64,000 nucleotides of DNA from Bacillus marinisedimentorum (GCF_001644195.2 NZ_LWBL02000009.1:38524-102523); one strand, 5' to 3'; positions 52,434 through 60,935 are shown, counted from the first letter of the stretch. The notes: generated from the letters alone by a model not told the origin. Program-made: numbers and translations.

Positions 52434-52496
52434 ACTTATCCTCCTTCTGAAACAGAGAGCAGCCGCTCAAAGTTTCTGAATATTTATAATAATACG

Positions 52497-52523
52497 ATAA
52501 CATACAAATTACCGATATGTTAT
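52497..52523 (-). promoter_or_regulatory. Inverted repeat in the subtilisin promoter region
   Basis: ATAACATA (52497-52504) and TATGTTAT (52516-52523) form an 8-bp dyad 64-90 bp before the start codon, next to the AT-rich TATTATTATAAAT that probably holds the -10. A repressor or activator site is likely; ScoC/Hpr-type sites are AT-rich in a similar way. Confidence 0.45.
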
Positions 52524-52665
52524 TGGGAAACAAGCTTGACAAAACAAGGTGTAATGCGCAATTTGCGCAGCTGGTTTCCCAACTTTTTTAACAACAAAAA
52601 AACACCTCAATTTCGAATTAAGGTGTTAAATGCTAGTATTTTGGTTAACAAATCTATAAATACTT

Positions 52666-52962
52666 TTAATAGGGTAAATAGATCGGATTGATCGGCAATT
52701 CATGCAGAATGGAAGTCTCATTTCTCCACTCCACTTTTCTTTCCTTTCTGCCCTCATTGAGTGCAATCGCCTGTAAAGAAAGGAATATATCATTTCTGTT
52801 TTTGCCGATGCATCTCTGCAGGTCTTCCGGAATGAACGGATCAAGGCATTCCAGTGTATCCGGGTCGAGTGATACATGAAGGGTCGCTTCCTCCATTAAA
52901 TCCTGGCAAATCAGCCTGACTTTCCCTTTTTTAAGCTGGATGTCTGAAATCGTATACCTCAT
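52666..52962 (-). CDS. Unknown 98-residue protein, third gene of the c-di-GMP riboswitch operon
   Basis: Not recognised. The product begins MRYTISDIQLKKGKVRLICQ and looks like a small alpha/beta domain with alternating strands (GKVRLICQDLMEEATLHVSLD), an acidic middle (LDPFIPEDL) and the end ELPINPIYLPY. It overlaps the preceding gene by 4 bp (ATGA), so it is translationally coupled. No signal or membrane segment. A GCATGAGG stretch precedes it without a strong site, in line with coupling. Confidence 0.7.
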   Translation of the reverse strand: MRYTISDIQLKKGKVRLICQDLMEEATLHVSLDPDTLECLDPFIPEDLQRCIGKNRNDIFLSLQAIALNEGRKERKVEWRNETSILHELPINPIYLPY

Positions 52963-53189
52963 GCCTGTTCACTTCTTTCACCGAAAACTGCATGCTGAAC
53001 TTTTATCGAAGCAGCTGAAAGGTTATTTAGGCACTCCTGCTTAATGAAATCCCTGCATACGAAGTCCTCTATTTCATCCATGACCGTTTGCCTTGCTTTG
53101 ACAAAATCCATTTCAGATACACCTTTTTCCAGGCGTGACCTTAACTCCATTTCAAAAAATTCGACCGAACCGAAATACACTGTATTCAT
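52959..53189 (-). CDS. Unknown 76-residue protein, second gene of the c-di-GMP riboswitch operon
   Basis: Not recognised. It is helical and charged (FFEMELRSRLEKGVSEMDFVKARQ is two-thirds charged or polar), with two cysteines in VCRDFIKQEC. It overlaps its neighbours on both sides by 4 bp, so the three genes are one translational unit. Confidence 0.7.
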   Translation of the reverse strand: MNTVYFGSVEFFEMELRSRLEKGVSEMDFVKARQTVMDEIEDFVCRDFIKQECLNNLSAASIKVQHAVFGERSEQA

Positions 53190-53410
53190 AATCCGCCGCC
53201 CCCTTCGCCTGCTAATTCAATGTTCTCAATTTCATTCCCCAGCAAGTGCCAAACATTTTTCAAGTCTGTATCATAGAAAAGATACGAATCAAGAGATTCA
53301 TCATACTTCAGCAGCTGTCCGATAAATGACTTTTTACCTGACTGTCTTTTCAACATGACAGACAGCATTCTGTTCTCACGTACCAACCGGTTATAGTTCT
53401 GTTTGTCCAT
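53186..53410 (-). CDS. Unknown 74-residue protein, first gene of the c-di-GMP riboswitch operon
   Basis: Not recognised. The product starts MDKQNYNRLVRENRMLSVML, has a basic segment (KRQSGKKSF) and ends in a glycine run (AGEGGGGL). ATG 53410 has GGGAG at 10 nt and GGAGG at 3 nt upstream; the frame is open back to 53497, but that start has no site. It is the first gene after the riboswitch terminator, so its expression should respond to c-di-GMP. Confidence 0.68.
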   Translation of the reverse strand: MDKQNYNRLVRENRMLSVMLKRQSGKKSFIGQLLKYDESLDSYLFYDTDLKNVWHLLGNEIENIELAGEGGGGL

Positions 53411-53520
53411 AAGCCTCCGACTCCCATTCAAAAAGTAAGGGTCTGTTAAATGACGTTGTTGATTTCCTCTCCAATCACCTTCATTAAAAATCAACATTGT
53501 GATTTAACACGACCTAAAGT

Positions 53521-53552
53521 AAAAAAAGGAATTGCCTCCCCATGGCAATTCC
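53521..53552 (-). terminator. Riboswitch expression-platform terminator
   Basis: GGAATTGCC (53544-53552 on the minus strand) pairs with GGCAATTCC (53528-53536) over 7 nt, then seven T. It lies 32 nt after the aptamer and 110 bp before the first gene, so it is placed to control read-through. Confidence 0.85.
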
Positions 53553-53584
53553 CGCACAGACCAAAGAATATGGATTTCTCCATA

Positions 53585-53679
53585 AACATTTCGGTAACCC
53601 GGCTGTCATCACCCTTTCGAGTATTAGACCCGCAGCTTTGCGTCCTTGCCTTTCGGCCAAGTTTGCCATTATCGATGTT
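53585..53679 (-). promoter_or_regulatory. c-di-GMP-I (GEMM) riboswitch aptamer
   Basis: On the minus strand the 95-nt leader carries the GEMM-I blocks in order: GGCAAAC, a GAAA tetraloop hairpin (GGCCGAAAGGC), GGACGCAAAGC, GGGTCTAA, a receptor-side hairpin, and GCCGGGTTACCG. AACAT/ATGTT closes helix P1. The base just before CAAAC is G, as in the c-di-GMP-binding Vc2 RNA (G20), not the A of cGAMP-type variants. A SigA promoter lies immediately upstream and a terminator downstream. I am confident of the class; ligand response is untested. Confidence 0.92.
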
Positions 53680-53707
53680 CTTTATCAGAACTATAGATTT
53701 GTAGCTA

Positions 53708-53736
53708 ATTATAGTAGTTTAGATTGCATTTTTCAA
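53708..53736 (-). promoter_or_regulatory. SigA promoter of the riboswitch operon
   Basis: On the minus strand TTGAAA (53731-53736), exactly 17 bp, then a perfect TATAAT (53708-53713). The expected transcript start is near 53701, so the aptamer begins about 20 nt into the RNA. Confidence 0.88.
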
Positions 53737-53810
53737 CATAATTTGACACAATTAGGTCTATTCTACCATGTATTTCCTCCTTTAAAATGGTTTTATATTC
53801 CAGTCATTAA

Positions 53811-53843
53811 GTAAAAATAAAACCGCCCTTGATTTTGGGCGGT
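53811..53843 (-). terminator. Terminator of the RsbT-like gene
   Basis: On the minus strand ACCGCCC and GGGCGGT pair across 8 nt and are followed by TTTATTTTT. Confidence 0.85.
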
Positions 53844-53868
53844 GAACAATTTGTAAATTAATATTTTT

Positions 53869-54318
53869 TTAGAATAGAAAAAACGAAAAGTCGACGATTG
53901 CCAACTGAATAAGAGCACCCAATAAAGGCCTCTTCACCTTCTTCAATGCATAAATCTTAACTCCTTCATCAGGTGAAGACATTATGGAAAATTTATCCAT
54001 AATCCTTTTGGCGCCGCGAAGGCCAAGACCAAGACCTCTAGAGGACGGGGGATGGCTTTCTTTCAGCACACGGGGAAGGTCCGTGATCCCTTTTCCACTA
54101 TCCTCAATTTCAAGGTGGATCCCCCGTTCATTGGAATAACATATGAACCTTCCAGATGATCCGGAATGCTTGATGATGTTATGGGTTAGCTCTGAAACAG
54201 AGACAAGCAATTGCTGTTCTTCAAATTTTGAAAACCCAGCATTTTCTGCTACTTTTTTTGCACACAACAGCGCTGCCTTCACATCTTCTTTGGTATGGAT
54301 TTCCACTTCATATCTCAC
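53869..54318 (-). CDS. RsbT-like switch kinase (GHKL ATPase)
   Basis: A 149-residue GHKL-fold ATPase. The N box is SVSELTHNIIKHSG, G1 is EDSGKGI and G2 is SRGLGLGLRGAKRIMD, all intact. These are the motifs of RsbT-type serine kinases and anti-sigma factors such as RsbW; the missing long insert makes it closer to RsbT. A hydrophobic tail of about 15 residues (LIQLAIVDFSFFLF) is unusual for the family. It stands alone, without the rsbR/S partner genes. The PAS-STAS protein at 47608 could be a substrate. Confidence 0.82.
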   Translation of the reverse strand: MRYEVEIHTKEDVKAALLCAKKVAENAGFSKFEEQQLLVSVSELTHNIIKHSGSSGRFICYSNERGIHLEIEDSGKGITDLPRVLKESHPPSSRGLGLGLRGAKRIMDKFSIMSSPDEGVKIYALKKVKRPLLGALIQLAIVDFSFFLF

Positions 54319-54398
54319 AGCTGGTCCCCTCTACTGTAGACTTTATATATATAATGTGATTCCCCCGTTGCGGAAGTGGTAAACCTGTTAAGCGCACA

Positions 54399-54439
54399 AA
54401 ACCCGGCTGTCCGATGATTCGTAAGGACTGCCGGGTTTT
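54399..54439. terminator. Bidirectional hairpin after the YkvS-like gene
   Basis: AAACCCGGCTGTCC and GGACTGCCGGGTTTT pair over 13 bp with one bulge and a 12-nt loop, 18 bp after the stop of the DUF2187 gene. Confidence 0.8.
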
Positions 54440-54456
54440 CACCTGAAGTTATAATA

Positions 54457-54648
54457 CTATACGCCCACGCTTTTGACGATCTTGTAATTTTTATGGGCTA
54501 CAACTGTTTTCTCAAATTCGAATTCCAGTTCATCCAGATGGTCCATTACCGTTAAGTCCACAATTACGCTGTTCGTCAGCACTTTTTCAACCTTTCCGTA
54601 CCATCCGTCTTTAAATTCCACAATGTCGCCTACTTTTGCCTCCATCAT
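54457..54648 (-). CDS. ykvS: YkvS-like DUF2187 small protein
   Basis: A 63-residue KOW-like beta-barrel protein with the DUF2187 pattern VGDIVEFKDGWYGKVEKVLTNSVIVDLT and the end HKNYKIVK. The family is common in Bacillus and its role unknown. GGAGGAGG precedes two adjacent ATG codons. Closed by a strong terminator. Confidence 0.84.
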   Translation of the reverse strand: MMEAKVGDIVEFKDGWYGKVEKVLTNSVIVDLTVMDHLDELEFEFEKTVVAHKNYKIVKSVGV

Positions 54649-54794
54649 ATCACGACCTCCTCCAACGTCTTCAGCAAAGGAAAACAGGAATAAAAGGCTG
54701 GCCTTTGCTGATTGAACCTTAAAATAATATCATTTTACTAAAAAAGGAATCGTCCTGCAAACTTCTTCTATCTTTTTTATCGGCAGCAATCGAC

Positions 54795-55259
54795 TTATTT
54801 TTTATAAACCATTTTAAGAAACTCATACGTCCCGCCATTCGTATGCTGCTCATACGTTCCGGCTGCTTCGAAACCCGCTTTTTCATATACCTTGATCGCC
54901 CTTTTATTGAAAAGAGCAACTGCAAGTGTGATTTCATTCGGCTTCCAGACCTGCTTGCAAAACCCCAAACCTGCCATTAGAAACTCATAGCCCTTTCCTT
55001 TTCCCGTTTGATCAGGCCGCATGCCCAGCCCGATATCGACAGACTGCTCTTCAGCAGCTTTCACAAAGCTGAAGAAGCCGATTAAATCATCATTCTCCAA
55101 TACGGCAAAGTAATGATTCCCGCGTTTTTCTTCATCCAGGAATTCCTCAAGATCCTCTTCGTCTGCTTCCATATCATAAAATGCATATTCCCCTGCATAT
55201 TGCCATCGAAACGCTATCTCTTCTGCCTCTTTCTGGGTGAGCCTCCTGAACTTATACAT
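54795..55259 (-). CDS. GNAT-family N-acetyltransferase
   Basis: A 154-residue acetyltransferase with the acetyl-CoA-binding turn RPDQTGKGKGYEFL and the C-terminal AIKVYEKAGFEAAGTYEQ of the RimJ/RimL-like group. The substrate is unknown. ATG 55259 (MYKFRRLTQ) follows GGAGGAG by 5 nt. Single gene. Confidence 0.83.
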   Translation of the reverse strand: MYKFRRLTQKEAEEIAFRWQYAGEYAFYDMEADEEDLEEFLDEEKRGNHYFAVLENDDLIGFFSFVKAAEEQSVDIGLGMRPDQTGKGKGYEFLMAGLGFCKQVWKPNEITLAVALFNKRAIKVYEKAGFEAAGTYEQHTNGGTYEFLKMVYKK

Positions 55260-55572
55260 GTCTGCTCCTCCTGCCATACAAATTAAAAAAGCCTCCGTAT
55301 ATAATTAAAGAAGATGATAATTATCACAAAAAACGCTTGGTACAAACGCTTTTAATTCATGGTTGGGTTCTTAATTCATTAAGCCCCCTTTACATTCCCT
55401 CTGCCCGGATTAAACCCTGTTTTTCCATTCGTGATAAAGCCGGTGGATACCTTTTTTTACACCAAGAGGATTTTTTAAAAAAACTCGTGCAAATCATACT
55501 GCTGTAGGCTATGATTAAATCAGTACATTACTCCACTAATGCACTAGGTGATATGGAGAAGAGGTGGGATGG
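55260..55572. other. Gap before the GntR-ABC operon
   Basis: Contains the promoter region of the operon. ACATTACTCCACTAATGCACTAGGTGATATGG (near 55523-55556, written in parts: AGTACATTACTCCACTAA, then TGCACTAGGTGATATGG) is a candidate zone for GntR binding. TTAAAAAAACTCGTGCAAATC is AT-rich. No gene. Confidence 0.35.
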
Positions 55573-55959
55573 TTGAGTCTTAATACTGACAGCAGTAAAC
55601 CAATCTATATTCAAATAGCTGAATGGCTGGAAACAGAAATTCTAAGCGGGCATATTGCAGTGGATGAAAAAGTTTTTTCTCAATATCAGCTCGCAGATAT
55701 GTTCAATATCAATCCGGCTACCGCAGCCAAAGGACTTGCACTGCTGGCGGATGAAGCGATCTTATATAAAAAACGGGGGTTGGGGATGTTTGTCACTCAT
55801 GAAGCGAAACAAATAATCGCATCGAAACGGAAAAACCGGACATTGAAAAACCTGGTTACAGAAACCGTACTCGAAGCAAGCCGTCTGGAAGTAAGCGAAA
55901 CTGAGCTGATTGAAATGATTAGGGCAGAACAGCGCCTCATAAAGGGGGAAGAAAGGTGA
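55573..55959 (+). CDS. GntR-family regulator, YtrA subfamily
   Basis: A repressor of about 128 residues with an N-terminal winged helix (KPIYIQIAEWLETEILSG ... YQLADMFNINPATAAKGLALLADEAILYKKRGLGMFVT) and a short C-terminal helical dimerisation region, as in YtrA-type GntR proteins. These sit at the head of the ABC operons they repress. TTG 55573 (MSLNTDSSKPIY) is better spaced from AGGTGG than the GTG at 55564. It overlaps the ATPase gene by 4 bp. Confidence 0.87.
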   Translation: MSLNTDSSKPIYIQIAEWLETEILSGHIAVDEKVFSQYQLADMFNINPATAAKGLALLADEAILYKKRGLGMFVTHEAKQIIASKRKNRTLKNLVTETVLEASRLEVSETELIEMIRAEQRLIKGEER

Positions 55960-56852
55960 ATGTCATCGCGTGCAGTAATCTCACCAAAACATACGGAAAG
56001 GCGAAAGCACTTAACAGCCTGTCGTTCACAATAGAGGAAAACACCATAACAGGCTTGATCGGCCGCAACGGCGCTGGAAAAACCACGCTTTTAAAAACGA
56101 TTGCGGGTCAATTGAAGCAAACATCCGGGGATATCCATGTGTTCGGCCAAAAACCGTTTAACAACTTAACGGTGTCTGCCAACATGATTTTTGTACACGA
56201 TCAGATGACCTTGCCGGACTCTCTGACACTGGCAGACCTTTTACAAGCTTCAAAAAGCTTCTATAAGAATTGGGATGCAGGCCTGGCGGAGCGGCTGTTC
56301 AACTATTTCAACTTTGACAGCACCTCAACATACAGCCGCCTTTCCAAAGGAATGAAGAGCACATTCACGATGATTATCGGGCTTGCGGCGCGATGTCCGC
56401 TGACAATTTTCGATGAACCGACTACCGGGATGGATGCAGCGGTTCGGAAAGACTTTTACCGGGCATTGTTAAAAGATTACATTTCCCATCCCCGGACAAT
56501 GATCATCTCTTCCCATTTGCTCGAAGAAATTGAAGACTTGCTGGAGGATATCCTATTGATCGACAACGGCCAAAAGCTGCTTCACCTGCCGATGATTGAC
56601 CTTAAGGATTATGCGGTAGCATTGAGCGGCGACCAGGCGGCTGTCACCCGATTTACAGATGGAAAGGAGCTTTTTCATCAGCATAAGATCGGTGACAACC
56701 ATACTTACACCGTGCTGCGGAATACATTTTCCGAGAAAGAAATGCAGGCAGCGCGTTCAGCCGGGATTGAAATGAGCCGGGTATCTTCTGATGACCTTTG
56801 CATCTATTTGACCGGAGGCACACAAGGGGGAATTGACGATGTTTTTAACTGA
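55956..56852 (+). CDS. ABC transporter ATPase of the GntR operon (YtrB-like)
   Basis: A 298-residue ATPase with Walker A GRNGAGKTT, signature LSKGMKS, Walker B LTIFDEPTTGMD and the switch His in SSHLLEE. The signature LSKGM, rather than LSGGQ, is typical of the YtrB/YhcH-type exporters. GTG start in the overlap GTGA with the regulator gene. Confidence 0.87.
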   Translation: MNVIACSNLTKTYGKAKALNSLSFTIEENTITGLIGRNGAGKTTLLKTIAGQLKQTSGDIHVFGQKPFNNLTVSANMIFVHDQMTLPDSLTLADLLQASKSFYKNWDAGLAERLFNYFNFDSTSTYSRLSKGMKSTFTMIIGLAARCPLTIFDEPTTGMDAAVRKDFYRALLKDYISHPRTMIISSHLLEEIEDLLEDILLIDNGQKLLHLPMIDLKDYAVALSGDQAAVTRFTDGKELFHQHKIGDNHTYTVLRNTFSEKEMQAARSAGIEMSRVSSDDLCIYLTGGTQGGIDDVFN

Positions 56853-57579
56853 AGCCAGGCTTCCTGACATTATGATGAAGCAATATAAATATAAGCTGAA
56901 CAGTTACATCGGCGCCTTCCAGTCACTTATGCTGACCCAATTGCTTGGCTTGCTTTTGTCTTTTTCCGGAACCAGTTCGATGAGTTCCGGGTTCTCAGAC
57001 AGCGTGGATATCTCCATAAGATTTTACACAGGTGACATAATCATCGCCTTTACGATGGTGTGGGCTTTCCTTACCGGCATTTTACTTACGACAAAAGCTT
57101 ACCGATATGACGACTTCACCTTTGTTACCAGCCGTTTTACAAGCAACCTTTCAAGTATGCTGTTTTTGGCTACATCGAGTTTGATCGGTGCAGTGACCGC
57201 CCTGCTTGCCGGAGTGCTATTAAAAGTGATCATTCACTTTACTTCGGATGCCACTCCGCTCGGTTTCCAGCCTCTTGAAGATTTGCACATCGGCATCCTG
57301 GCAGCCTGCTTTTCGCTCCTCCTGCTTTCTGCAGCGGGTTACTTTATTGGCATGCTGGTCCAGATCCATAAATTGGTTGCGTTTCTATTGCCTGTTTTAT
57401 TTGTCGGCATGCTTGTCATTGATGCGAAAAATGGCTCTGAAGAAGGGATCCTGTTTCACATCGCTTCCTTTTTCGCAGATTCTTCTCTCGGTGTTTTCGG
57501 TTTGAAAACGTTGTTGGGAACCGCAATCCTTTATGCTTGTTCAATTGTCATTTCTAATCGATTGGAGGTGCGGTCATGA
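56839..57579 (+). CDS. ABC transporter permease of the GntR operon
   Basis: About 246 residues with roughly six membrane helices. ATG 56839 follows GGGGGAATTGACG and overlaps the ATPase gene by 14 bp. It should be the membrane half of the exporter. Cargo unknown; YtrA-type operons respond to cell-wall antibiotics such as lipid II binders in some species. Confidence 0.8.
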   Translation: MFLTEARLPDIMMKQYKYKLNSYIGAFQSLMLTQLLGLLLSFSGTSSMSSGFSDSVDISIRFYTGDIIIAFTMVWAFLTGILLTTKAYRYDDFTFVTSRFTSNLSSMLFLATSSLIGAVTALLAGVLLKVIIHFTSDATPLGFQPLEDLHIGILAACFSLLLLSAAGYFIGMLVQIHKLVAFLLPVLFVGMLVIDAKNGSEEGILFHIASFFADSSLGVFGLKTLLGTAILYACSIVISNRLEVRS

Positions 57580-58286
57580 CTCTCGTACTGCCGATTTTAC
57601 TTTTAGTAACCTTTGCTGCGATTACGCCCATTTTGATGAGGAAACGGAATGCAGCCGGTTTCACGTATATGAGTGCCCGAAAGCTTAAATGGATGCTTGG
57701 CGGATACGGAACCCTTCTGCTTCTAGCGGCGTCCATTGCTCTGATTCTGTCTGCAAATACTCCGGAAGACAGTGCCAGAAGCGAGGTCCCCGGCCGCCAG
57801 GAAATCCAGAAAGCTGCGCGAGCCGGCAAACTCAGCCAGCTAGAAGGGATACGGATGGACAAAAAATGGGAAATGGCATTCGAAGAAAGCGAGCTTATGG
57901 TCGAGCTGAGAGAAAGCGGGCATCGGGATTCCCTTCTTTTTTACGAAGAAGACCCGGCAAGTGATGGTATGATTGAAGTTGAATATTACCGCCCCCCTTC
58001 CCTATATAAAGGAATGGACTTGTCCGAACAAATACCGCCGCCCGGAATGTTATTGAACGGAAGCACACTCACAATCAATCACCTTTCTTCCTTGAAGTTG
58101 GATTTCACCGGCATTGAAAAGGAGTTCATTACCAAGCACTTCACAACCGAAGGAAGCTCCTTTGAAAATGCCCTTCACCCTGAGGAAATAATGTGGAATA
58201 TGGAAAAGAGTGTGATTCTTGTCCGCGTTCCAGAAGGGACAGACGTGGTGTCAGGGGCTCACTCTTTCATCGAAAAGCTTGAGTAA
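57576..58286 (+). CDS. Unknown membrane-anchored protein of the GntR-ABC operon
   Basis: A 236-residue protein with two N-terminal membrane segments (about 3-18 and 35-60) and an extracytoplasmic domain of about 170 residues (LRESGHRDSLLFYEEDPASDG ... FIEKLE). It overlaps the permease gene by 4 bp, so it belongs to the same unit. I do not recognise the external domain. Confidence 0.75.
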   Translation: MTLVLPILLLVTFAAITPILMRKRNAAGFTYMSARKLKWMLGGYGTLLLLAASIALILSANTPEDSARSEVPGRQEIQKAARAGKLSQLEGIRMDKKWEMAFEESELMVELRESGHRDSLLFYEEDPASDGMIEVEYYRPPSLYKGMDLSEQIPPPGMLLNGSTLTINHLSSLKLDFTGIEKEFITKHFTTEGSSFENALHPEEIMWNMEKSVILVRVPEGTDVVSGAHSFIEKLE

Positions 58287-58404
58287 AGGTTTGAGAAAGT
58301 GAGTGGCTCTGTTTGTGTCAAGATGCCCTTTGTTACCTAATGAGTTTTTTTGCATGAAGGTTTTTATACCAAAACGCACTTTAATCACTTTATTTATCAA
58401 AACA

Positions 58405-58449
58405 GTAAAAAAGCGGTCAGGAGCTTAAAAGCCACTGGCCGCTTTTTAT
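58405..58449. terminator. Bidirectional terminator after the GntR-ABC operon
   Basis: AAAAAAGCGGTCAG and CTGGCCGCTTTTT form a long stem with A and T tails on both sides, between the convergent operon and lipoprotein gene. Confidence 0.85.
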
Positions 58450-58533
58450 ATTCACAGAGCGAAAGTCATTTAACGATAGGATACTTGCACTTCAAGCCAA
58501 AAAACCGTCAGCCAAATAAAGGCATTTTTTATA

Positions 58534-59088
58534 CTACCGGGCATTAGGGAAAACTCTGCGTGTCATTTCCGTGAATTCATCAAAAAAACCTTCAATCGGA
58601 TCGCCTTGCTCGATGCGGTCGGTATAGTCTGCCATACGATCGGTAAAGTCAGGGTTTTGAGACACATACACATTGTCAATGTCATTGTCCGTTTGTTTTA
58701 CTTTATCTGAAATTCTGTTCTTCAGTTTGTCGGATATTTCCCCTTTTGGATCATCCGCCAGCACGACGGCAACGTAAGCATTATTCTCTGTGGTCACCGT
58801 ATAGGCGCGGTCTATTTCTTTCATAGCTGCAACCCGGTCGCTCGCTTGCTCTGCAACATCCATCCTTCTTTCATTGTTACCATTATTCATGTCAGCATTA
58901 TTGTCGTTGTTCATGATGCCGTTATTATCATTCCGCTGATCGATCAGTCCGTCATCTCTTGTGCCGATGTTCTGATAGCCGGTATTTTCAACTCCGTTAT
59001 CCCCGTTATCCCTTGCTTCATTAGTGGCACAGCCGGCTAATGCGGCAGCAGCGAGTAATACAGTAAGGAAAACTTTAACTTTATACAC
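58534..59088 (-). CDS. YhcN/YlaJ-family sporulation lipoprotein
   Basis: A 184-residue spore lipoprotein. The signal ends with the lipobox LAGC (Cys20), then an Asn/Asp-rich linker with repeated NNDNN, and the YhcN/YlaJ domain (AAMKEIDRAYTVTTENNAYVAV ... SDKVKQTDNDIDNVYVSQNPDFTDRM). Such proteins lie in the spore inner membrane and aid germination or outgrowth. GTG start 8 nt after AAAGGGGTG. A SigG-type promoter is present upstream. Confidence 0.87.
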   Translation of the reverse strand: MYKVKVFLTVLLAAAALAGCATNEARDNGDNGVENTGYQNIGTRDDGLIDQRNDNNGIMNNDNNADMNNGNNERRMDVAEQASDRVAAMKEIDRAYTVTTENNAYVAVVLADDPKGEISDKLKNRISDKVKQTDNDIDNVYVSQNPDFTDRMADYTDRIEQGDPIEGFFDEFTEMTRRVFPNAR

Positions 59089-59122
59089 TGAAAATGCACC
59101 CCTTTTTGTTTGGATTTGTTCT

Positions 59123-59151
59123 TAATTTGAACAGTCTGCCCAATATTATGC
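59123..59151 (-). promoter_or_regulatory. SigG-type promoter of the sporulation lipoprotein gene
   Basis: On the minus strand GCATA (59147-59151), 17 bp, CAAATTA (59123-59129), resembling the forespore sigma-G consensus GHATR-N17/18-CATHHTA with one mismatch in the -10. Confidence 0.55.
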
Positions 59152-59418
59152 AGATGAATTTTCCGCAGGGGATAAAAAAACTCGTTGTATGTATTACGGG
59201 TTTGGTTTGGAAGTGCAAAAATCAGAACATAAAACAACATTAGTTTTACTAACTGAATTGGCATGGTAAAACCAGTTACTGTAGGTATCCCGGGTGGTTA
59301 TTTTGAAAATACTCCGTTACCCCCATCTCCTGAGCAAGCAACTGGCTTAAATTGCTTATTATGAACTTGACACAGTCGGCAAAAAGTAAAGGGGACTAAA
59401 GGTAAAGGAGCAAAAACT

Positions 59419-59991
59419 GTGGCTATGATGATCAGAATATGCATGTTATCGATCTGGACGTTTCTGGATCCTTATTATTTCGCCCTGACAAGGCTGAAAT
59501 ATATAAAAAACGAACACAGGGAAAAGCAAATTTTCCGGGTAAGGCTGACCAGATATAAAGGAAAAGACATGATCCTTTCTGACGGCACATTGATAAAGAA
59601 AAACGATCTCCTGGTAAAAATCCATCTGCACAATATAAGGATCATCAATGAAATGGACAGATACCAAACGGAAATCCGGAAGGCTCTGTTTATTTATAAA
59701 AATGTTGAGAAAGCTCTTCCCTGCCTGGCCAGTTATGTCAACGCCCATGCGAGCAGTCCGGAAATCAAGGGCATCCTTGGCATCACGGTATTAAACAAAG
59801 GGGCTGAACGGCTGGGATTTGAAGTCATTCCAATCAATAACCCCTTTTACGAGAGATTCAAGCTTTTGACCGCAATCCCGATCTATATGCTTTCAAACAG
59901 TTTCAAAAAGCAGACATTATCCCGGAAGAAACCGGCCTATCTCTGCATGTCCAAAAACCAGCTGCTGTCAGGACATTTGAAAACCGCTTGA
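59419..59991 (+). CDS. ykoP: YkoP-like protein
   Basis: A 190-residue protein with an N-terminal membrane segment and a basic soluble part. The RxGxDMILSDGTLIKKNDLLVKIHLHNIR-type block matches my memory of YkoP. In B. subtilis ykoP lies just before the metallophosphoesterase gene ykoQ in a spore-related operon, as here. GTG start follows AAAGGAGC. Function unknown. Confidence 0.75.
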   Translation: MAMMIRICMLSIWTFLDPYYFALTRLKYIKNEHREKQIFRVRLTRYKGKDMILSDGTLIKKNDLLVKIHLHNIRIINEMDRYQTEIRKALFIYKNVEKALPCLASYVNAHASSPEIKGILGITVLNKGAERLGFEVIPINNPFYERFKLLTAIPIYMLSNSFKKQTLSRKKPAYLCMSKNQLLSGHLKTA

Positions 59992-60065
59992 CCCCCGCAC
60001 CAAATATTACCGGTTCATCTGCCCTTCCTATCCTTTTATAATGAAAGGAGAAGGAGGGGATTTTG

Positions 60066-60935
60066 TTGGTGCTGTCTATCACAGGATTTCTATTGAGTAT
60101 CAGTGTTTTATTTCTATATAAAAAGGCGAATGCCAATACGAAAAAATTTGCAGTAAATACGATTCACCTGGATGATCATGACCAGAACAGAGACGTTTCC
60201 GCCCCTTCCGTCAACATCCTCCATTTATCTGACCTCCATCTTGAAAACTTATCGGTTACTCCGGATGATCTATATGAGAAATTTAAAGATGAGTCGTTTG
60301 ATCTCATCGCCCTGACGGGGGATTTTCTTGACCGTAAACGAAGCATACCAAAGCTTGTTCCTTATTTAGAGGCCCTCAACCGCCTCGATGCAAAATACGG
60401 CATGTATGCAGTGTTCGGAAATCATGATTATGTTTTGAGGGAAAATAACTTCAGCCAGCTTAAAGAGTTGCTGAACGCCCACGGCTGCAGGACGATGCAA
60501 AACGAGTCCGCCACCATAACGGTCGACGGCTGTCCGCTTCATATCATCGGTGTCGATGATTACAGTACTGGCCGCAGCAATCTTAAACAGGCATTCAGAG
60601 AGGCTGGGGACGGATTCCGGCTTGTCCTTACGCACGACCCGAATGTTGTCCTTGACATGGAAGATTATCATTATGACTACCTTCTCTCGGGCCACTTTCA
60701 CGGCGGCCAGATCCACTGGCCAAAACCGTATCACCTCGTCAAAATGGGAAAACTTGTCCGCATGGAAATGATCAAAGGCCTTAACCATTATAATGGGAAG
60801 CGGTTTTACATCAGTGAAGGCCTCGGGCAAACAGGGGTGAACATCAGAGTCGGAAGCCGACCCGAAACGACGTGCCACCGATTTTCGCTTTCAGGTTTCA
60901 CTGGCGACACGGAAACCAAGGAAACGGCGTTATAA
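60066..60935 (+). CDS. ykoQ: YkoQ-like membrane-anchored metallophosphoesterase
   Basis: A calcineurin-like phosphoesterase of about 289 residues. The metal motifs are LSDLHLEN, LTGDFLDRK, FGNHDYV, LTHDPNV and LLSGHFHGGQIHWP. An N-terminal hydrophobic segment anchors it to the membrane. It resembles YkoQ and lipid-A or phospholipid phosphodiesterases. AAGGAGGGG precedes tandem TTG codons; 60066 has the better spacing. Confidence 0.86.
   Translation: MVLSITGFLLSISVLFLYKKANANTKKFAVNTIHLDDHDQNRDVSAPSVNILHLSDLHLENLSVTPDDLYEKFKDESFDLIALTGDFLDRKRSIPKLVPYLEALNRLDAKYGMYAVFGNHDYVLRENNFSQLKELLNAHGCRTMQNESATITVDGCPLHIIGVDDYSTGRSNLKQAFREAGDGFRLVLTHDPNVVLDMEDYHYDYLLSGHFHGGQIHWPKPYHLVKMGKLVRMEMIKGLNHYNGKRFYISEGLGQTGVNIRVGSRPETTCHRFSLSGFTGDTETKETAL

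Noticed and set aside
53759..53785. AAAGGAGG followed by ATG on the minus strand ahead of the riboswitch
   Set aside because: The frame stops after three codons (ATG GTA GAA TAG) and it lies upstream of the SigA promoter, so it is not a leader peptide; probably a relic.
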